A stretch of 64,000 bases of DNA, taken from NCBI GenBank assembly GCA_946406115.1, contig OX291549.1, positions 22,219,901-22,283,900 on the forward strand. Direction: 5' to 3'. The DNA comes from Apoda limacodes (taxonomy: Eukaryota > Arthropoda > Insecta > Lepidoptera > Limacodidae). Every line of letters begins with the position of its first letter. Position 1 is the stretch's first letter. Both the position numbers and the translations under genes were made by a program. The notes below the pieces were generated by a model, which was given only the letters and a program-made list of their open reading frames with translations, was not told the origin of the DNA and made no database searches. Shown here piece after piece: positions 1 to 10,560 of this stretch.

Positions 1-1034
1 TATGTCATTCACAAAGCTTAACTTTAGCCACAGCTGAGTTTAAGTTTAATTAAAATCGAATTTAATCGATCTTATTTGATAATGAATAAAAATCGAAAAC
101 TATCTGGTGTCCAAAAGTGATTAGATCAGCGAAATTTTCTTAGACAGATTTTATAAGTAGACAAATGTCAAGCAATAACTGGTAGTATTGTGGGACTGTA
201 CCACAGAATCTTTTGACCGCCTAGGTCGTGCGATGGTACTGAATTTTCTTTGGGGCTTATTGACGATTAAAGTTAACGCTAACAATTTTATGACAACCGA
301 ACCGCTTTGACCTAATATTATTAAGGCAATAAGAGACCATCTTAAGATATAAATGCGCTTTGGGAAAGTATGCCAAAGATGCAGAGGGAGTCACTTGCAG
401 GATATCATATTTAGCTTTATTAATCGCCACATTTGTACCTCAGTGTAAAGTTATAACAATGAAATTGTTGTGTTTTATTACTTAGCTTACTTACTTAGCC
501 TTTGCCCGCGGCACCGATAGCGCTACATTCGGTTATCGGCTTGGAATTGCTACCGCAAGTCTCTCATTATAGTAAAAGTGTCGGTTATATTTGACTCCCT
601 TGCAGCCTAGCTGGTAGTGTGGTCAGCTGCTGTGCAGAGGGTTCGATTTCCGCACTAGACATTTATTCCATAATATAAACATTTGTGTTTGTCTTGAGTC
701 TGGGTGTATTTATGTATGATATGTATTTACAAAAAAAAAGTAATATTTATGTGTTTGTATCCGTTGTCTGGTACCTATAACACAAGCCTTGCTTACTTTG
801 GGGCCAGATGGCTCTGTGTATAATGTCCAAAAATATTTATTATTATTATAGTTATTACTGTAGAAAAATTAAAATGTAGCCTACCTCCTTCTCCGTCCCT
901 TCAACAATGAAATCAACTCAATTACTTGCTCCATAGCGACGCATAATAACAAACAGACTCACAAATATATATATTAGTTAGGATTAATTGAGGTTAAATT
1001 TGGATATTATTTACAATATTGTATTTCATTTCAG
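1..1034 (+). other. Last intron of the CLIP-170/190-like gene (partial)
   Basis: This is non-coding sequence upstream of the last CLIP exon, ending in the acceptor 'tttcatttcag'. I see no second zinc-knuckle exon here, so the rest of the gene lies left of the window. Positions 495-560 carry the 'gcccgcggcaccg ... cggttatcgg' fragment common in lepidopteran repeats. A SINE lies at about 600-848. Positions 880-1005 look like the tail of another dispersed repeat ('ctccatagcgacgcataata'), ending only some 25 bp before the acceptor. Confidence 0.6.
600..848 (+). mobile_element. tRNA-derived SINE
   Basis: The 5' end resembles a tRNA gene with pol III promoter boxes: an A-box-like 'tagctggtagtgtgg' near 608 and a B box 'gggttcgatttcc' near 639. 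It continues into a tRNA-unrelated body with the 'gttgtctggtacctataaca' motif common in lepidopteran SINEs and ends in an ATT-rich tail. A fragment of the same body recurs near 6815-6850. It is a retroposon relic rather than a functional tRNA: the fold is not intact and the body continues well past the tRNA length. Confidence 0.75.
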
Positions 1035-1081
1035 TGTTTGGACACGCGACGGAGAACTGCGACGAAGAGGAAACATTTTAG
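1035..1081 (+). CDS. CLIP-190: CLIP-170/CLIP-190 homologue, terminal coding exon
   Basis: The exon starts after 'tttcatttcag' in phase 2 (two bases TG completing a codon, probably ATG). It encodes the last 14 residues of a protein: a GH-x4-C zinc-knuckle half (FGHATENC) followed by DEEETF and a TAG stop. This is the signature of the C-terminus of CLIP-170 family microtubule plus-end proteins, whose final CCHC knuckle is followed by an acidic ETF tail. In that family the tail is an EEY/F-like motif that binds CAP-Gly domains, including the protein's own N-terminus and p150Glued, and drives head-to-tail autoinhibition. Only this short exon is present; the CAP-Gly domains and coiled coil must lie to the left. 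The assignment rests on 14 residues but these are distinctive. Confidence 0.82.
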
Positions 1082-1500
1082 CTATTTCTTTAGTTAACTT
1101 ATCTGTTACCGTTAAGCGTTGTTACTCTTTTTAGTTGAGTATTATTTATTTTTTTACCATATCGATGGTATCAGTTGTTAGCTAGTTAAAATCTTAGGCA
1201 AATATTTGTAAATAAGTGATCTTATCTTTATTTTAAGGTGATATTATCTAATGCATGTTATTTTTTTTAACAGTCTTCTGGTGAATGGTTTTAAAATTTT
1301 TCATTCGCATTATCTGGTTATAATGCTTATTGAGAAATATTTTTTGAAGTCACATTAATCTGTATTATTTGCATCACAATCATGGTTTTAATCACATTTT
1401 GTCAGCAATTTTTTTACACCATTTAATTATGGAAGTAAAGAGATGTACCTACACGAAAATATTGAAAAATTTTGTAACAATAAATGTATTGAATTAATTT
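1082..1500 (+). other. Probable 3'UTR of the CLIP-190-like gene
   Basis: AT-rich, without repeats, running from the TAG stop to a canonical AATAAA at 1479-1484 followed by a T-rich stretch. Cleavage would be expected near 1495-1515. The extent is inferred from the hexamer only. Confidence 0.5.
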
Positions 1501-1749
1501 TGTTTTTAATTTGATTTCTTCAAATTGAAGTGGCGCCTGTAAAAAGCAGTAGCCCGCGAAAGTAAAAGGACCGACGCTGAAATGTCATCATTTAATTAAA
1601 ATACATATAAACGGTATGGCCACTCTGTTACAAATCTTTTACCGCTTGCATGGACTACTACGGCGCAACTAAGGGCCTGCGCTGTACCGTGCTATAGCGT
1701 CGCATTGTCACGCGAATGTTATATGTGTACCGTCAACTAAATTTTGAAG

Positions 1750-1905
1750 TTCTTACAATCGGCTATGGCGTTTCTCTGCTTGGCTCCTAAGGGTCGTAGC
1801 GTGATGATAGCCTATAGATCCAGAATTAGGCTATGAAGTGCAAGGAGATTTTTCCAAATCCGATTGGATTTAGTTTCGGAGATTAGCGTGTTTAAACAAA
1901 AAAAC
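1750..1905 (-). mobile_element. Dispersed repeat fragment, same family as 49905-50165
   Basis: Read on the minus strand it has the order 'cgctaatctc', 'cgattt', 'ggctat', 'catcacgct', as in the + strand copy near 49950-50070. This family is abundant in Lepidoptera and often attributed to Helitron-like elements. The copy is diverged and truncated. Confidence 0.5.
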
Positions 1906-2879
1906 GAATTCGTCAGCTTTATTTTATTAGTGTAGATTAAGCGGTTAAAGCCGCATCGCAATACCACAAGCGATTTTATTGCAGTATGATAGTTGAAAAG
2001 TTCCTACGCTTTTTTCCTCCGTAATGTATGGGGGCTTATGGTCTACTGTTTAGTTATTAGTCCAAACGGGGCTCCGTATTGCCGTCCCTTACGTGCCCGT
2101 CTGTCTGTCCCCCACAGCTCCCACACAGCTAAACAAAAAAATTACCTATCCCATCGAGTGGGGTATTATTTGTTTAGAGCTCGTTAAAAAGATAAATACT
2201 GTATTTTTTGTATGAAAGCTAAGGAATGAGAAGCCACCAGCGTCAGCCTTTTTAACAAAATTTTGTTTCAAAGAATTTTTTTACTTTCCATTGACCTATA
2301 AACTTGAAATTTGGTGTATGTTTATTATTACGTATATTTATAAACCTAAATCAAAATTTTTCTTTTAAATGCCTACTATTAGTATTTTATATAAATTTCA
2401 ACTTGATAATTCAACGCGTTTTTGAGAAAAATGGTCTTCACTTCCTGTAAGGGTTAAATTTTTTATTTTGAGGTTCGGAGCTCTTAACAGATTTGGTAGC
2501 AATGCTCCGTACATGAGGAAGATGGTGTAAAATAAAAGGGTACGTAGTGTGCATTAGCCTTGGACCCACAAAGATGAGTCGAGTCTTAAATACAGTACGC
2601 TAAACATTGCCTTCTAAAATGATTTTTCAAATTGTATCTTGACACATCCCGTAAGTATTATGTAACTAATAACAATATTGGTATGAAATTAGGTAACTCA
2701 CAACCTCAAGTGGAAAAAAAAAATCATTGCTTATTTATCTCATACATTTATTATTATTATAAAAATATACTGGACAATTTACACATTAGCATTTATATAT
2801 GTTCAAAAGGATTAGAATGTTTGCTAAGTTACAGTGTGGCAACCAATGAAAACCATAAACTCATATTACCCTAGTAATA

Positions 2880-3655
2880 AAAACCGGCCAAGTGTGAGTT
2901 AAACTCGTGCGCCGAGGGTTCGTACCTACCAACATTTAAGTAATTTACAAACACAAACAAAAAAAAATGTTCCCTACGCAGTCACCCATTGAAGTACTAA
3001 CCAAGCCCGACGTTGCTTAACTTTAAATATCGTTTCCAACAAATATCATACTGTTTCTCTCAATAATAAGCTAGATGGCGCTGTACTGGTAATTTAAAAT
3101 AGGCCGGTTTTTATTTTTTGTTATTGTACTCTACAGTTAACACTATTTTTAACTGCAAGTTTGAAGTTTGTATGTATTACTGTATTTACGATTTAAAAAA
3201 AACAACGAAAATGTTTTTCTTGTATGAGACTTTCCAAACAAATGTGTTGCTGTTTCTCTTTACTATTGCTAGAGGGTGTTGTATCTTTACTATTGCTAGA
3301 GGGCGTTGTATCGGTAATCTAAAATATCAATGGCTTCGGCCCGTCTGACACTTGGCCGATTTTTATTATTTATTATACTTTAGAGTTCATACTATTTCTC
3401 ACTGTAAGTATGAAGATTGTACCTATGTATCACTGTTTTTACAATAGAGCTAAAAGGGACCCCACTTAAATTGTACCTTTTTAAACTTTTTAGTATTTGT
3501 TAGATTATTCCTAATTATAACACATATTCTGTGTAAAATTCAAGCTTCTACCTATTGCAGTCTAAAATCTAGAGCCTTTTGATGGTAGAACAGACAGCAT
3601 ATGCTTAGTAACAGGGCTCTGTTGGCACCCTCTGGGTACGGAATCTTAAAAACAA
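2880..3655 (+). mobile_element. Lepidopteran 'ccggccaagtg...gggtacggaa' repeat, with internal disruption
   Basis: It begins 'aaaaaccggccaagtgtgag', passes through 'agcccgacgttgcttaac' and ends at 'gggtacggaatcttaaaa'. Related copies occur at 62190-62840 (+), 63265-63480 (+), 53995-54215 (-) and 13860-13950 (-). Positions 3060-3360 contain two related 'gctag...ggcgttgtat' blocks, suggesting an internal duplication or a nested insertion. Confidence 0.65.
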
Positions 3656-3738
3656 ATTTTATGATTTGAATAATTGGAATTTTTAACTTAAACATGAAGT
3701 TAGAGTAACCTTACAATTTATGACTTAACCTTAATTTA

Positions 3739-3774
3739 TTAATCTAATCCTTCCTTCTTTTCTTTTATTGCTTC
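3739..3774 (-). CDS. Rpb11: RPB11 exon 4 (terminal, 36 bases)
   Basis: Acceptor 'gttacag' and then [11 protein letters not shown] and TAA, matching the charged tail of animal RPB11 (Drosophila has a similar AIKEKKEG tail). It is too short for an ORF scan and was found by continuing the protein from exon 3. An AATAAA hexamer on the minus strand (3740-3735) overlaps the last two bases of the stop codon. Confidence 0.93.
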   Translation of the reverse strand, partial: EAIKEKKEGLD

Positions 3775-6700
3775 CTGTAACAAAATAAAAACATATTTTA
3801 CTTGTGTTCATATAATTTTATGAAGACAAAGTATGTTTATCATGCATGACTCAAATATTGCATTGGCTAAATCAGATTGTGTGACATTGGGCACAGATAA
3901 ATTTAATTTGTTTCGGATTAACCTAAAATACTTTTATTTCATTGAAATTTTTCACAGAAAAGTTTTTAGTTCATGAAAACATGGGTAAGCTGGGCTAGCA
4001 AGAGTGTAATTTTAATTTAGTATCTTCTAATATTTCTGTTGTGGAATGAGCTCCCTGCCAAGGTTTTCTCTAAGGACTACAGTATGGGGTTCTTCAAGAA
4101 AGAAGTTATTAGATTTTTCAAGGGTCGGCAACGCGCGAGTGTTAATCCTGGTGATGCAAGCGCCCATAGGCTATGGTGACCGCTTACCATCAGGCGGACC
4201 GTAAGCTTGTTTTCACCTTAGTGGTATAAAAAAAAATGGCACTGACCAATCTTAGAAATAATGCTAAGTAATGCTTAGTAATAAACTACATATTTACCAA
4301 TATTTACACACCTTAAATCTTTCTTCAAAAAGTGACAGTTCTGATGTAAGATCCGTAATGGCATTCATGAATGCTTCTTGAGGTGTATAATCTGGAGTTG
4401 TTTGAATCCGTAACACAAACTTATGTTCTAGTGGATGAGGAATTTTGTAACCAGCGAACAATACTTTAGGATCCTTCAAGAGTTGACTGAAATAAACAGG
4501 TAAGTATAAAATGCAACATAATTCAAATATACCAATAAGATCCTCTACTAAACGAAATATGCACGATTGGGAAAAACGGCTGAAATATGCATTTAAGCTG
4601 TAATTAGAAAGTTATATGAAAAAAAAATGCAACCATTGTTTGTTGACAATATAAAAACAAATTGATCTCTTGACCAGAATAAAATGAAACAAGATGGGCT
4701 ATCATTATTTTGACACGGTATAATTGCGCTTTTTTCCCCTTACCATAGCTATAGCACACTGTGAGGTGTTGACAGTCTTCTTTAGTTGCCAAAGGTGCAC
4801 ATTTTCTTTATACATATATCAGATTAGGTTTTACTCTAGTAATCTAATTAAAAGTGGCTAGAAACACAGTATTAGTTATAGACATCAGATTTATTGCATA
4901 TTTTAGCCATTTTTCCCAAACATGCATATTTCGTTTAGTACAGGGAAATACTCATAGGGAGGTAGGTTACAATGAAGTGGTGTGTGCGGTGGTGTACTGA
5001 ACTTGGCCGAAGTGGTTTATTCTATGCTGACAGTTTTGATGCCATGAAACAAGTAGTAGTGATCTGAGGCCATTACAATTCAATCAAGTAAACTGGCATT
5101 TGAACATGCTTCTATTAACCCGTTACGTGTCCTAGAGACCGCAGTGGTCTCTAAGCTTTTTGTGTCGCGGGGGATTTTTTTCAGGACGACTTTTAGCAGA
5201 CAGGCTAATTGTAAGTATTCAGAAGTGAAGCCAATGGCCTGTCCTAAGTTCTAGTATTCTTGGGTGGACAATATTTTGTGCATTTAATATTTTTTTATCA
5301 GAAATTGTTTTGGTAATTTGATCCGGCCGCCATTTATAATGCGCCATTTTGAGTTGGATTTTGGATTTTATTAACAGTAGCATAAAGTTTATTTTGACCC
5401 CTGGTAATGTGCTATATATAAAAAACTATGTATTTTTTTAGTAAATAAATTTATTATTACTTATTATATTTATCATAAACTTTTTCTTATTACTTTTTTT
5501 TATAATGTATATATTAGGGAACATACCTAAAAATAAATAAAGAGGAATAAACATAATAAAGTTAGGTGTATGTCCGTTTGTACTCGGCAAGGGCGAATAA
5601 TTTCCTTAGTATAGGGATGCTTGACGGGTTAAATAAAATATCGTCCTTTTATCTTAACACATTACCACAGGTTACCAGATGCCATAGAAAAATTAAAAAT
5701 TGTTGTCTTGGAGACATTAACCAGCACCAAATTTAAAAAAAATTCCAACGACTTAGAGAGTTCATTTACAGGATAATTAATACTGGGTGACAAATGTCAC
5801 AAATTTGGTCTTGAAAAGTTAGAAAAATACTTTATGTCGCAAAAACCAGGTATAATTTAAAGAATATGTCGCTGTTTTTGTACTGTCTTAAATTAAATAT
5901 ATCAAAACGAAAATGTTTTTTATTATTTTGCATATATTTCAGCATTTGTAAAGAGTTTTTAGCGCATATTTACAAGCATATTTGGCATTTTGTTAGTACA
6001 TATAATCTGATGTCTAGTTATAAAAAAACAAAATCAAAATTAGTTCATCCATTTAGCTGTTTCATAGCGATCTGTACATACCACAATTTTTATTGGTTTA
6101 AGGTGGTTTTTACCATATAAAATTAAATGGGTAGATGGTAGAATAGAAACCCCCTGTAGGGGGAGAACATCTGCGTTTTTTTTTTATGAATTTTTGAAAT
6201 TTTTTAAAATTGTATCTTTATACAACCTATAGAATGGAATGATTTTTTTTTAAATTACCTCATACTTATGTATTAAGCACACCACTCTGTGGGCTAAAAA
6301 ACACATTACCTAATCTAACACAAGTATTTCAGTGTAAACTTCGGTGTACTCTATCAAAATAAAAGTTGTCAATCTAAGCTAGCTCAGATGCTAAAATAGA
6401 CTGGACTAAAATGTTGTCAGTTTTTAATACAATTAATCAATAATTCTTCAATAAATATCAAATCATTTTCTTTTATTAGTAAGAACATACAATATAAATT
6501 ACAACATCCTAGGTTTATGTACAGATATATATGTGACTAGTAATTTTTAGGGTTGGTGCCAAATCGCAACGAGGAAGTTAAAAAAGTGGTTTTGGGACCC
6601 CGGGGTAGAATAATTTACCAACTGTCAAGCTGAATTTTTTACACTGCCGTAGAAAAGGTTGAAATTCACTCCTGTCAGTGTGAAAATTAACTGTCAAACA

Positions 6701-7411
6701 CTTGTACCAAAACTGGTTGGTTTTTCAATTTTACTGGGCAATAATTACTCAGCGGGTTTTGGAACATAGGCTAGGTATAAAAAAAAATAGAGTATATACT
6801 CTATCGTTCTGTATTTGTTTCTGTTGTCTGGTATGCATAGCAAAAGCTTTGGTAAATATTTACTTATTGGGCACAAGCTACTTTCGCATACAAAATGTTT
6901 TAATCAATATAGAAGCATCTCTTTATATACCAATTAAATATGAAAATTGGTAGCAAAGAAATTTTAGAAAAAAAACATTCTAAAAATGTCTATTCTGAAA
7001 TACTGTTGCTATATTAGGTTTGATTGTGTTTGTGTGTTAGAGGATGCTTTTTTATCGTTTAAGACATTTTTTATGCAAAAATAGCTCCCAAAGCTTTGCT
7101 TAGTTCGGAAACAGACGGCGCTGTGTTGGAATTATCGAAAATATTCATTATATATTTATTATATGTAAAATAACATAGTACGTACTGTCTAATCATGTTG
7201 CCCAGGGTATGGTCCTCTTTGTTAACTGTAAATATAGCGGCATTAGGAACTTTAGTATCTTCTTCTTTTTGAACTCTGAAACGTAAATATTGCAATAATT
7301 GCAATGAACGAATAATAAATCATACACTTCAATTAACCTTAAAAACAGCGGTACCCACTTTTTCTCTCCGTCGTAAAGAAGAAATGATTCGAATGTTGGC
7401 GGTGCATTCAT
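3739..7411 (-). CDS. Rpb11: RNA polymerase II subunit RPB11 (POLR2J), complete gene
   Basis: Four exons on the minus strand: 7359-7411, 7186-7275, 4312-4486 and 3739-3774, with GT-AG introns of 83, 2699 and 537 bp. They join to 354 coding bases, a protein of 117 residues, which is the usual length of animal RPB11. The N-terminus [18 protein letters not shown], the central [13 protein letters not shown] and the C-terminal [20 protein letters not shown] are highly conserved family segments. RPB11 pairs with RPB3 in the nucleus as the eukaryotic counterpart of the bacterial alpha-subunit dimer, the platform on which Pol II assembles; the HTLGN motif lies in the dimerisation fold. The start is the only ATG in frame before the conserved segment. 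No frame damage is visible, so the gene looks intact. Confidence 0.97.
4036..4235 (+). mobile_element. LINE 3' end in RPB11 intron 3
   Basis: A 45-codon open stretch from 4042 to the TGA at 4177 encodes WNELPAKVF ... [17 protein letters not shown], the last part of a jockey/CR1-like non-LTR retrotransposon reverse transcriptase protein. It continues into the tail 'ggtgaccgcttaccatcagg', which is very common in lepidopteran genomes, and ends in an A-run near 4229. The insertion is 5'-truncated and antisense to RPB11. Confidence 0.85.
4312..4486 (-). CDS. Rpb11: RPB11 exon 3
   Basis: Acceptor 'tttatttcag'. The split codon gives H, then [36 protein letters not shown] and [20 protein letters not shown], ending FK at donor AAG|GTGTGT (phase 0). 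These are the most conserved residues of the family. Confidence 0.97.
4548..4938. mobile_element. Tc1/mariner-like MITE with TA target duplication
   Basis: The ends are 44-bp terminal inverted repeats beginning CTAAACGAAATATGCA, matching at about 40 of 44 positions. TA dinucleotides flank both sides (4546-4547 and 4939-4940). Length is 391 bp with no transposase, as expected for a non-autonomous element mobilised by a TA-inserting transposase. It sits in RPB11 intron 2. The open frame inside it (4604-4792) has no recognisable domain. Confidence 0.85.
5119..5628. mobile_element. piggyBac-like MITE with TTAA target sites
   Basis: TTAA lies immediately outside both ends (5115-5118 and 5629-5632) and the termini both read CCCGT inward, imperfectly repeated for about 15 bp. 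TTAA insertion and CCC termini are the hallmark of piggyBac elements. Just inside the left end is a hairpin (gagacc-gcagt-ggtctc). It is 510 bp, non-coding, in RPB11 intron 2. Confidence 0.75.
6545..6775 (-). mobile_element. Short repeat, partner of the copy at 29113-29340
   Basis: Reverse-complementing this interval gives an extended match to 29113-29340, including 'gacaggagtgaatttcaacc' and 'cctatgttccaaaac'. A further end fragment lies near 10530-10560. The ends are weakly inverted ('ggttggtgccaaatcgc' / 'ttttggaacataggc'), which suggests a MITE. It is in RPB11 intron 2. Confidence 0.6.
7186..7275 (-). CDS. Rpb11: RPB11 exon 2
   Basis: Acceptor 'tacgtttcag' precedes it. It supplies the last base of a lysine codon and then [19 protein letters not shown] and [10 protein letters not shown], the conserved RPB11/AC19 dimerisation segment. 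Donor is CA|GTACGT, again phase 2. Confidence 0.96.
7359..7411 (-). CDS. Rpb11: RPB11 exon 1
   Basis: Encodes [18 protein letters not shown] from the ATG at 7411. It ends with two bases of a lysine codon at donor AA|GTGGGT, so the following intron is phase 2. The intron is only 83 bp. Confidence 0.96.
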
Positions 7412-7722
7412 GTTACAATAAAACTGGTATAGTTAACTACGGAACTTTTAACAAATTTTCTTTTTGTAAACAATGTATGTACTTTTTGCTTCAAATGCTT
7501 TTAGAAGAGATTGGTAATTAGATAACTGTGTTTATATCATGAAAAAGTTGATGGTATTCCTTTACGCTAAGGACGCAGAGGTATAATTGTTTTTGATTTT
7601 TCTATTGCAGCGTTCCAATTCTCTTTTATTGTCTTAACGTAGTGATTATTTACCTCGCTAGAGTAATAATGTTCTGTGTTATTTACTCTATGATTGTCTG
7701 CCGAGTGATTATCGCCCTATAA
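7412..7722. other. 5' flank of RPB11
   Basis: This is the presumed promoter and 5'UTR region of the minus-strand RPB11 gene. No clear TATA or initiator motif stands out and no upstream open frame is convincing. A hAT element begins about 310 bp upstream of the start codon. Confidence 0.4.
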
Positions 7723-8513
7723 CAGTGTTACCAGATAACTTCGGGTTTAAGTCGCCAAAAATTTGGCGCTAAGTAGCCTAAGATCGCCTAACTTTTTATT
7801 TAAAGTAGCCTAAAATCGTCTGATTTTGAGTCAGGTAACCTAGGTGGCTATTTTTATTAGTTATCTACTTAAATACGATTTAAAAGTTTTTTCTTTAAAT
7901 AAATGAAACAACATAATATAAGTAAAAATAATAGTCTTTGTACTTATGTAGTTAGGTACTTGATTATAGCCTTCACACTATCACAGAATCATTTTCTTTT
8001 AATGAATTTGTACTCAGACAATAATAAAAATCAGCAATCATACATTAAAATAATGAAAAGAAAAATTAGTTCGGTAGCAAATACCGCACGAGCAACTTCT
8101 CTTGAGTATTTTTTTGCATCTTTAAAAAAATCAGTTTTGTAGCGATAACAACAAACCGCTGAACCGATTTTGCTCAAACTCTTTTCAGATCAAAGTTATG
8201 ACGTGGCGTATCGATTGATATGGTCACACACACACACACGCTCTTCTGCTGTCAAAAATAGTACCGCTCTATCACAGTACTACAAATACAATTTTTTAAC
8301 CAACCGAGTGTACGATAAAAATTATCGTGTTAAATCAAAACAGAAATCAGAGGCCGCCCGGCCAGCATTGTCATTTCTGGTTAGCCTAAAATCGCCCTAC
8401 TTTTTCTTCGAGATAGCCTAAATGGCGACTGGTCGCCGATCGCCATTTTAAGTCGCCCCAACACCCTTTGAGATAGCCTAAATGGCGAAAAATCGCCTAA
8501 TCTGGCACCACTG
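7723..8513. mobile_element. Non-autonomous hAT transposon with 8-bp target duplication
   Basis: The termini are CAGTGTTACCAGA and, inverted, CAGTGGTGCCAGA (11 of 13 identical). They are flanked by the perfect 8-bp direct repeat ccctataa at 7715-7722 and 8514-8521. CAGTG-type ends with 8-bp target duplications are diagnostic of the hAT superfamily. The 791-bp element has subterminal repeats of 'tagcctaaaatcgcc' and 'tagcctaaatggcga' types and an internal CA run near 8226. There is no transposase; the open frames at 7903 and 8170 are AT-biased and featureless. Confidence 0.88.
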
Positions 8514-8542
8514 CCCTATAAAGTTGATTTGCTTTTACACTG

Positions 8543-10560
8543 AGGGCGCGTTCGTTTTGGGATGCAGAATCATTATTTTCGTTTACCTTAAGAGCATTCC
8601 ATCTGGCGATTTTTTATCACTGAAGGCGTGATTTTTCAACTGTTACGATTGCATTTGCTTTCGTGTTGTCTCCTACTGTTTTGTTGAAAAGTCTTTTTGC
8701 TACCCTGCTGTCAGTTGCCAAATTTGCTAAATTTGCAAGAAATTGCAAGCTACAAAAATAGGCCCTCTCTGTAGCAGAATTTTAGGCGGTTCGCGTTTCA
8801 TTAGCGTATGGGAGCAAAATCATAGCAAAATCTAATGTTGACATTTAGCGTTTCTTTCGAGCGGTTTTGCTACGAAATGTTGCAACCAAAAACCCATGTC
8901 GGGAGGTAGGTATTTTGCGCTACTTCTTTACAGTTGTCAAATGTGAAACATAAAACATGGTTGAGCGAAGCGGTGGCTGATTCATGTGTCATACTCGTGA
9001 ACGGGTGCCGCCTGTGGAGGCTGGTCTGCTCTTGCAAACTTCGTGGTATTCTTAGTATTTAGTCTTACTTTTTTGTTTTGTTTATTAATACTGTAAGACA
9101 TTGATTATTTCTTAGTGATGAATACATAAACTGTCTTTTGTTTATATTAGATACTTTTTTATGTTGTGCTTGTGCTTTATATTTCATGTGTTTTTATGTT
9201 TGTAATGAAAAGTGTCCTTTTATGATAGGGAGGGCATTTTCCAATATTTTAATTGGACGCTGTAAAAGAAAGGGAGAAAAGAAATGCCCTTGCTGAGTTT
9301 CTTGCCTGTTCTTCTCAGTGCAAGGTCTCCCGCCCTGTAGACTTATGAACCGATGGCGTAGTGACATTCATAAGTGCTCAATTATTGTAGCCTAATCTGA
9401 ATAAAATTATATTGAATTGATTTGAATATATTGAATATTGTGAAAGTAGAACCTTAGAGAAAAATACTTATAACGTTGTTTTTTTTTAGAGAAAAGTTTA
9501 TTTTTGTATTATGAACAATAGATCTTTGTTATTATCTACAAAAAAATCAAAATAAAATACTCAAATATATACATACACGGAACTGTCAAAAAATGTCGCG
9601 AAACGCGTTTCGTTTGGACAATAATAGCGCCGCTGAAATTATCAGATGCTCTCAGACGGAACGGGTAGTTGGTGCTAAAATGAGGTTTCACTATTAAATT
9701 TCAACGCGGCCCAGAAGGAACGCTGTTTTTGTTATGTCATCCGTTTGCTTTGTACTTTGTCAAAATATCAAAATTTTAGTATTATCTGAGCGCGTTCGTT
9801 CTGGGATGCAGAATCATTATTTTCATTACTTTTGCCACCTGTCATCCGTTCGTTTAGCTTTGGTATCAAAAGTATCAAAATTTTAGTATCATCTGTGACA
9901 AACTGTCATGCGTTCGTTTACGATATTTTTGTTATTTTTGTCACTTTCGCCACCGAAAAATGAAACTTTAGACCCATGTCTGGAGGTGGGGTTTTTGTGT
10001 TAATCTGTCAAACTGTCTATACATATTCATTGTTCATGGTAGTGTGTGTGTGTTTTATCGTAGTGTGTGTACGTCAAGCGTTCGTTTTGCAGGTTTTGTA
10101 ACCAAAAATTTTGTTAGTAACGTTTCAAAGCTAAACGAACGGTAGGTGTCGGTAGCAAAACTGTCGTTATCAAAAGTGTGGAAAGTATCATTCGTGGGAA
10201 CTCCTAATCCCAGAACGAACGCGCCCTCTGTAACTATCATGCGTTTGATTATGATATTTTTGGCCCTTTTGTCATTTTTGCCACCGAAAATTAAACTTCA
10301 AACCCATGTCTGAAAGTGAGGTTTTTGTGTTAATCTGTCAAACTGCCTATACATATTTATTGTTTAGTAGTACATGTGTATACGTTAACTGTGCGTTTTA
10401 CAAGTTTTGCAAGCAAAAATTTTGTTAGTAACGTTTAAAGGCTACACGAACGGTGTACCTACACAGTAGGTGTCTGTGGCAAAACTGGCGTTATCAAAAG
10501 TATGAAAAGTATCAATCGTGGGCGTGGGACCTCACTTTTAACTGTCAAGTTGAGGTTTGG
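8543..10560. mobile_element. Nested transposon cluster with 'gcgcgttcgtt' inverted-repeat elements
   Basis: Outer ends of one repeat family occur at 8544 (gggcgcgttcgttttggga) and 9788 (gagcgcgttcgttctggga), with the inverted end at about 10208-10226. The 9788-10226 copy is a complete inverted-repeat element with about 18-bp ends; a 3-bp TCT duplication is possible. Blocks with 'acccatgtctggaggtgggg' recur near 8893, 9973 and 10303. A LINE/SINE-type tail is inserted at about 9225-9430. Confidence 0.6.
9225..9430 (+). mobile_element. Non-LTR retroposon 3' tail
   Basis: It contains 'tgagtttcttgcctgttctt', 'ctcagtgcaaggtctcccgc' and ends 'gaataaaattatattgaatt', a 3' tail widespread in Lepidoptera. 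The 5' part is truncated. Confidence 0.55.

Larger units (their letters stand above)
1501..3738. other. Intergenic region between convergent CLIP-190 and RPB11 genes
   Basis: No host exon is recognised. It holds a Helitron-like repeat fragment at about 1750-1905 and a composite repeat at about 2880-3655. The 64-, 80- and 76-codon open frames at 1993, 2632 and 3118 lie in repeat or AT-rich sequence and show no recognisable domain. Confidence 0.6.
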
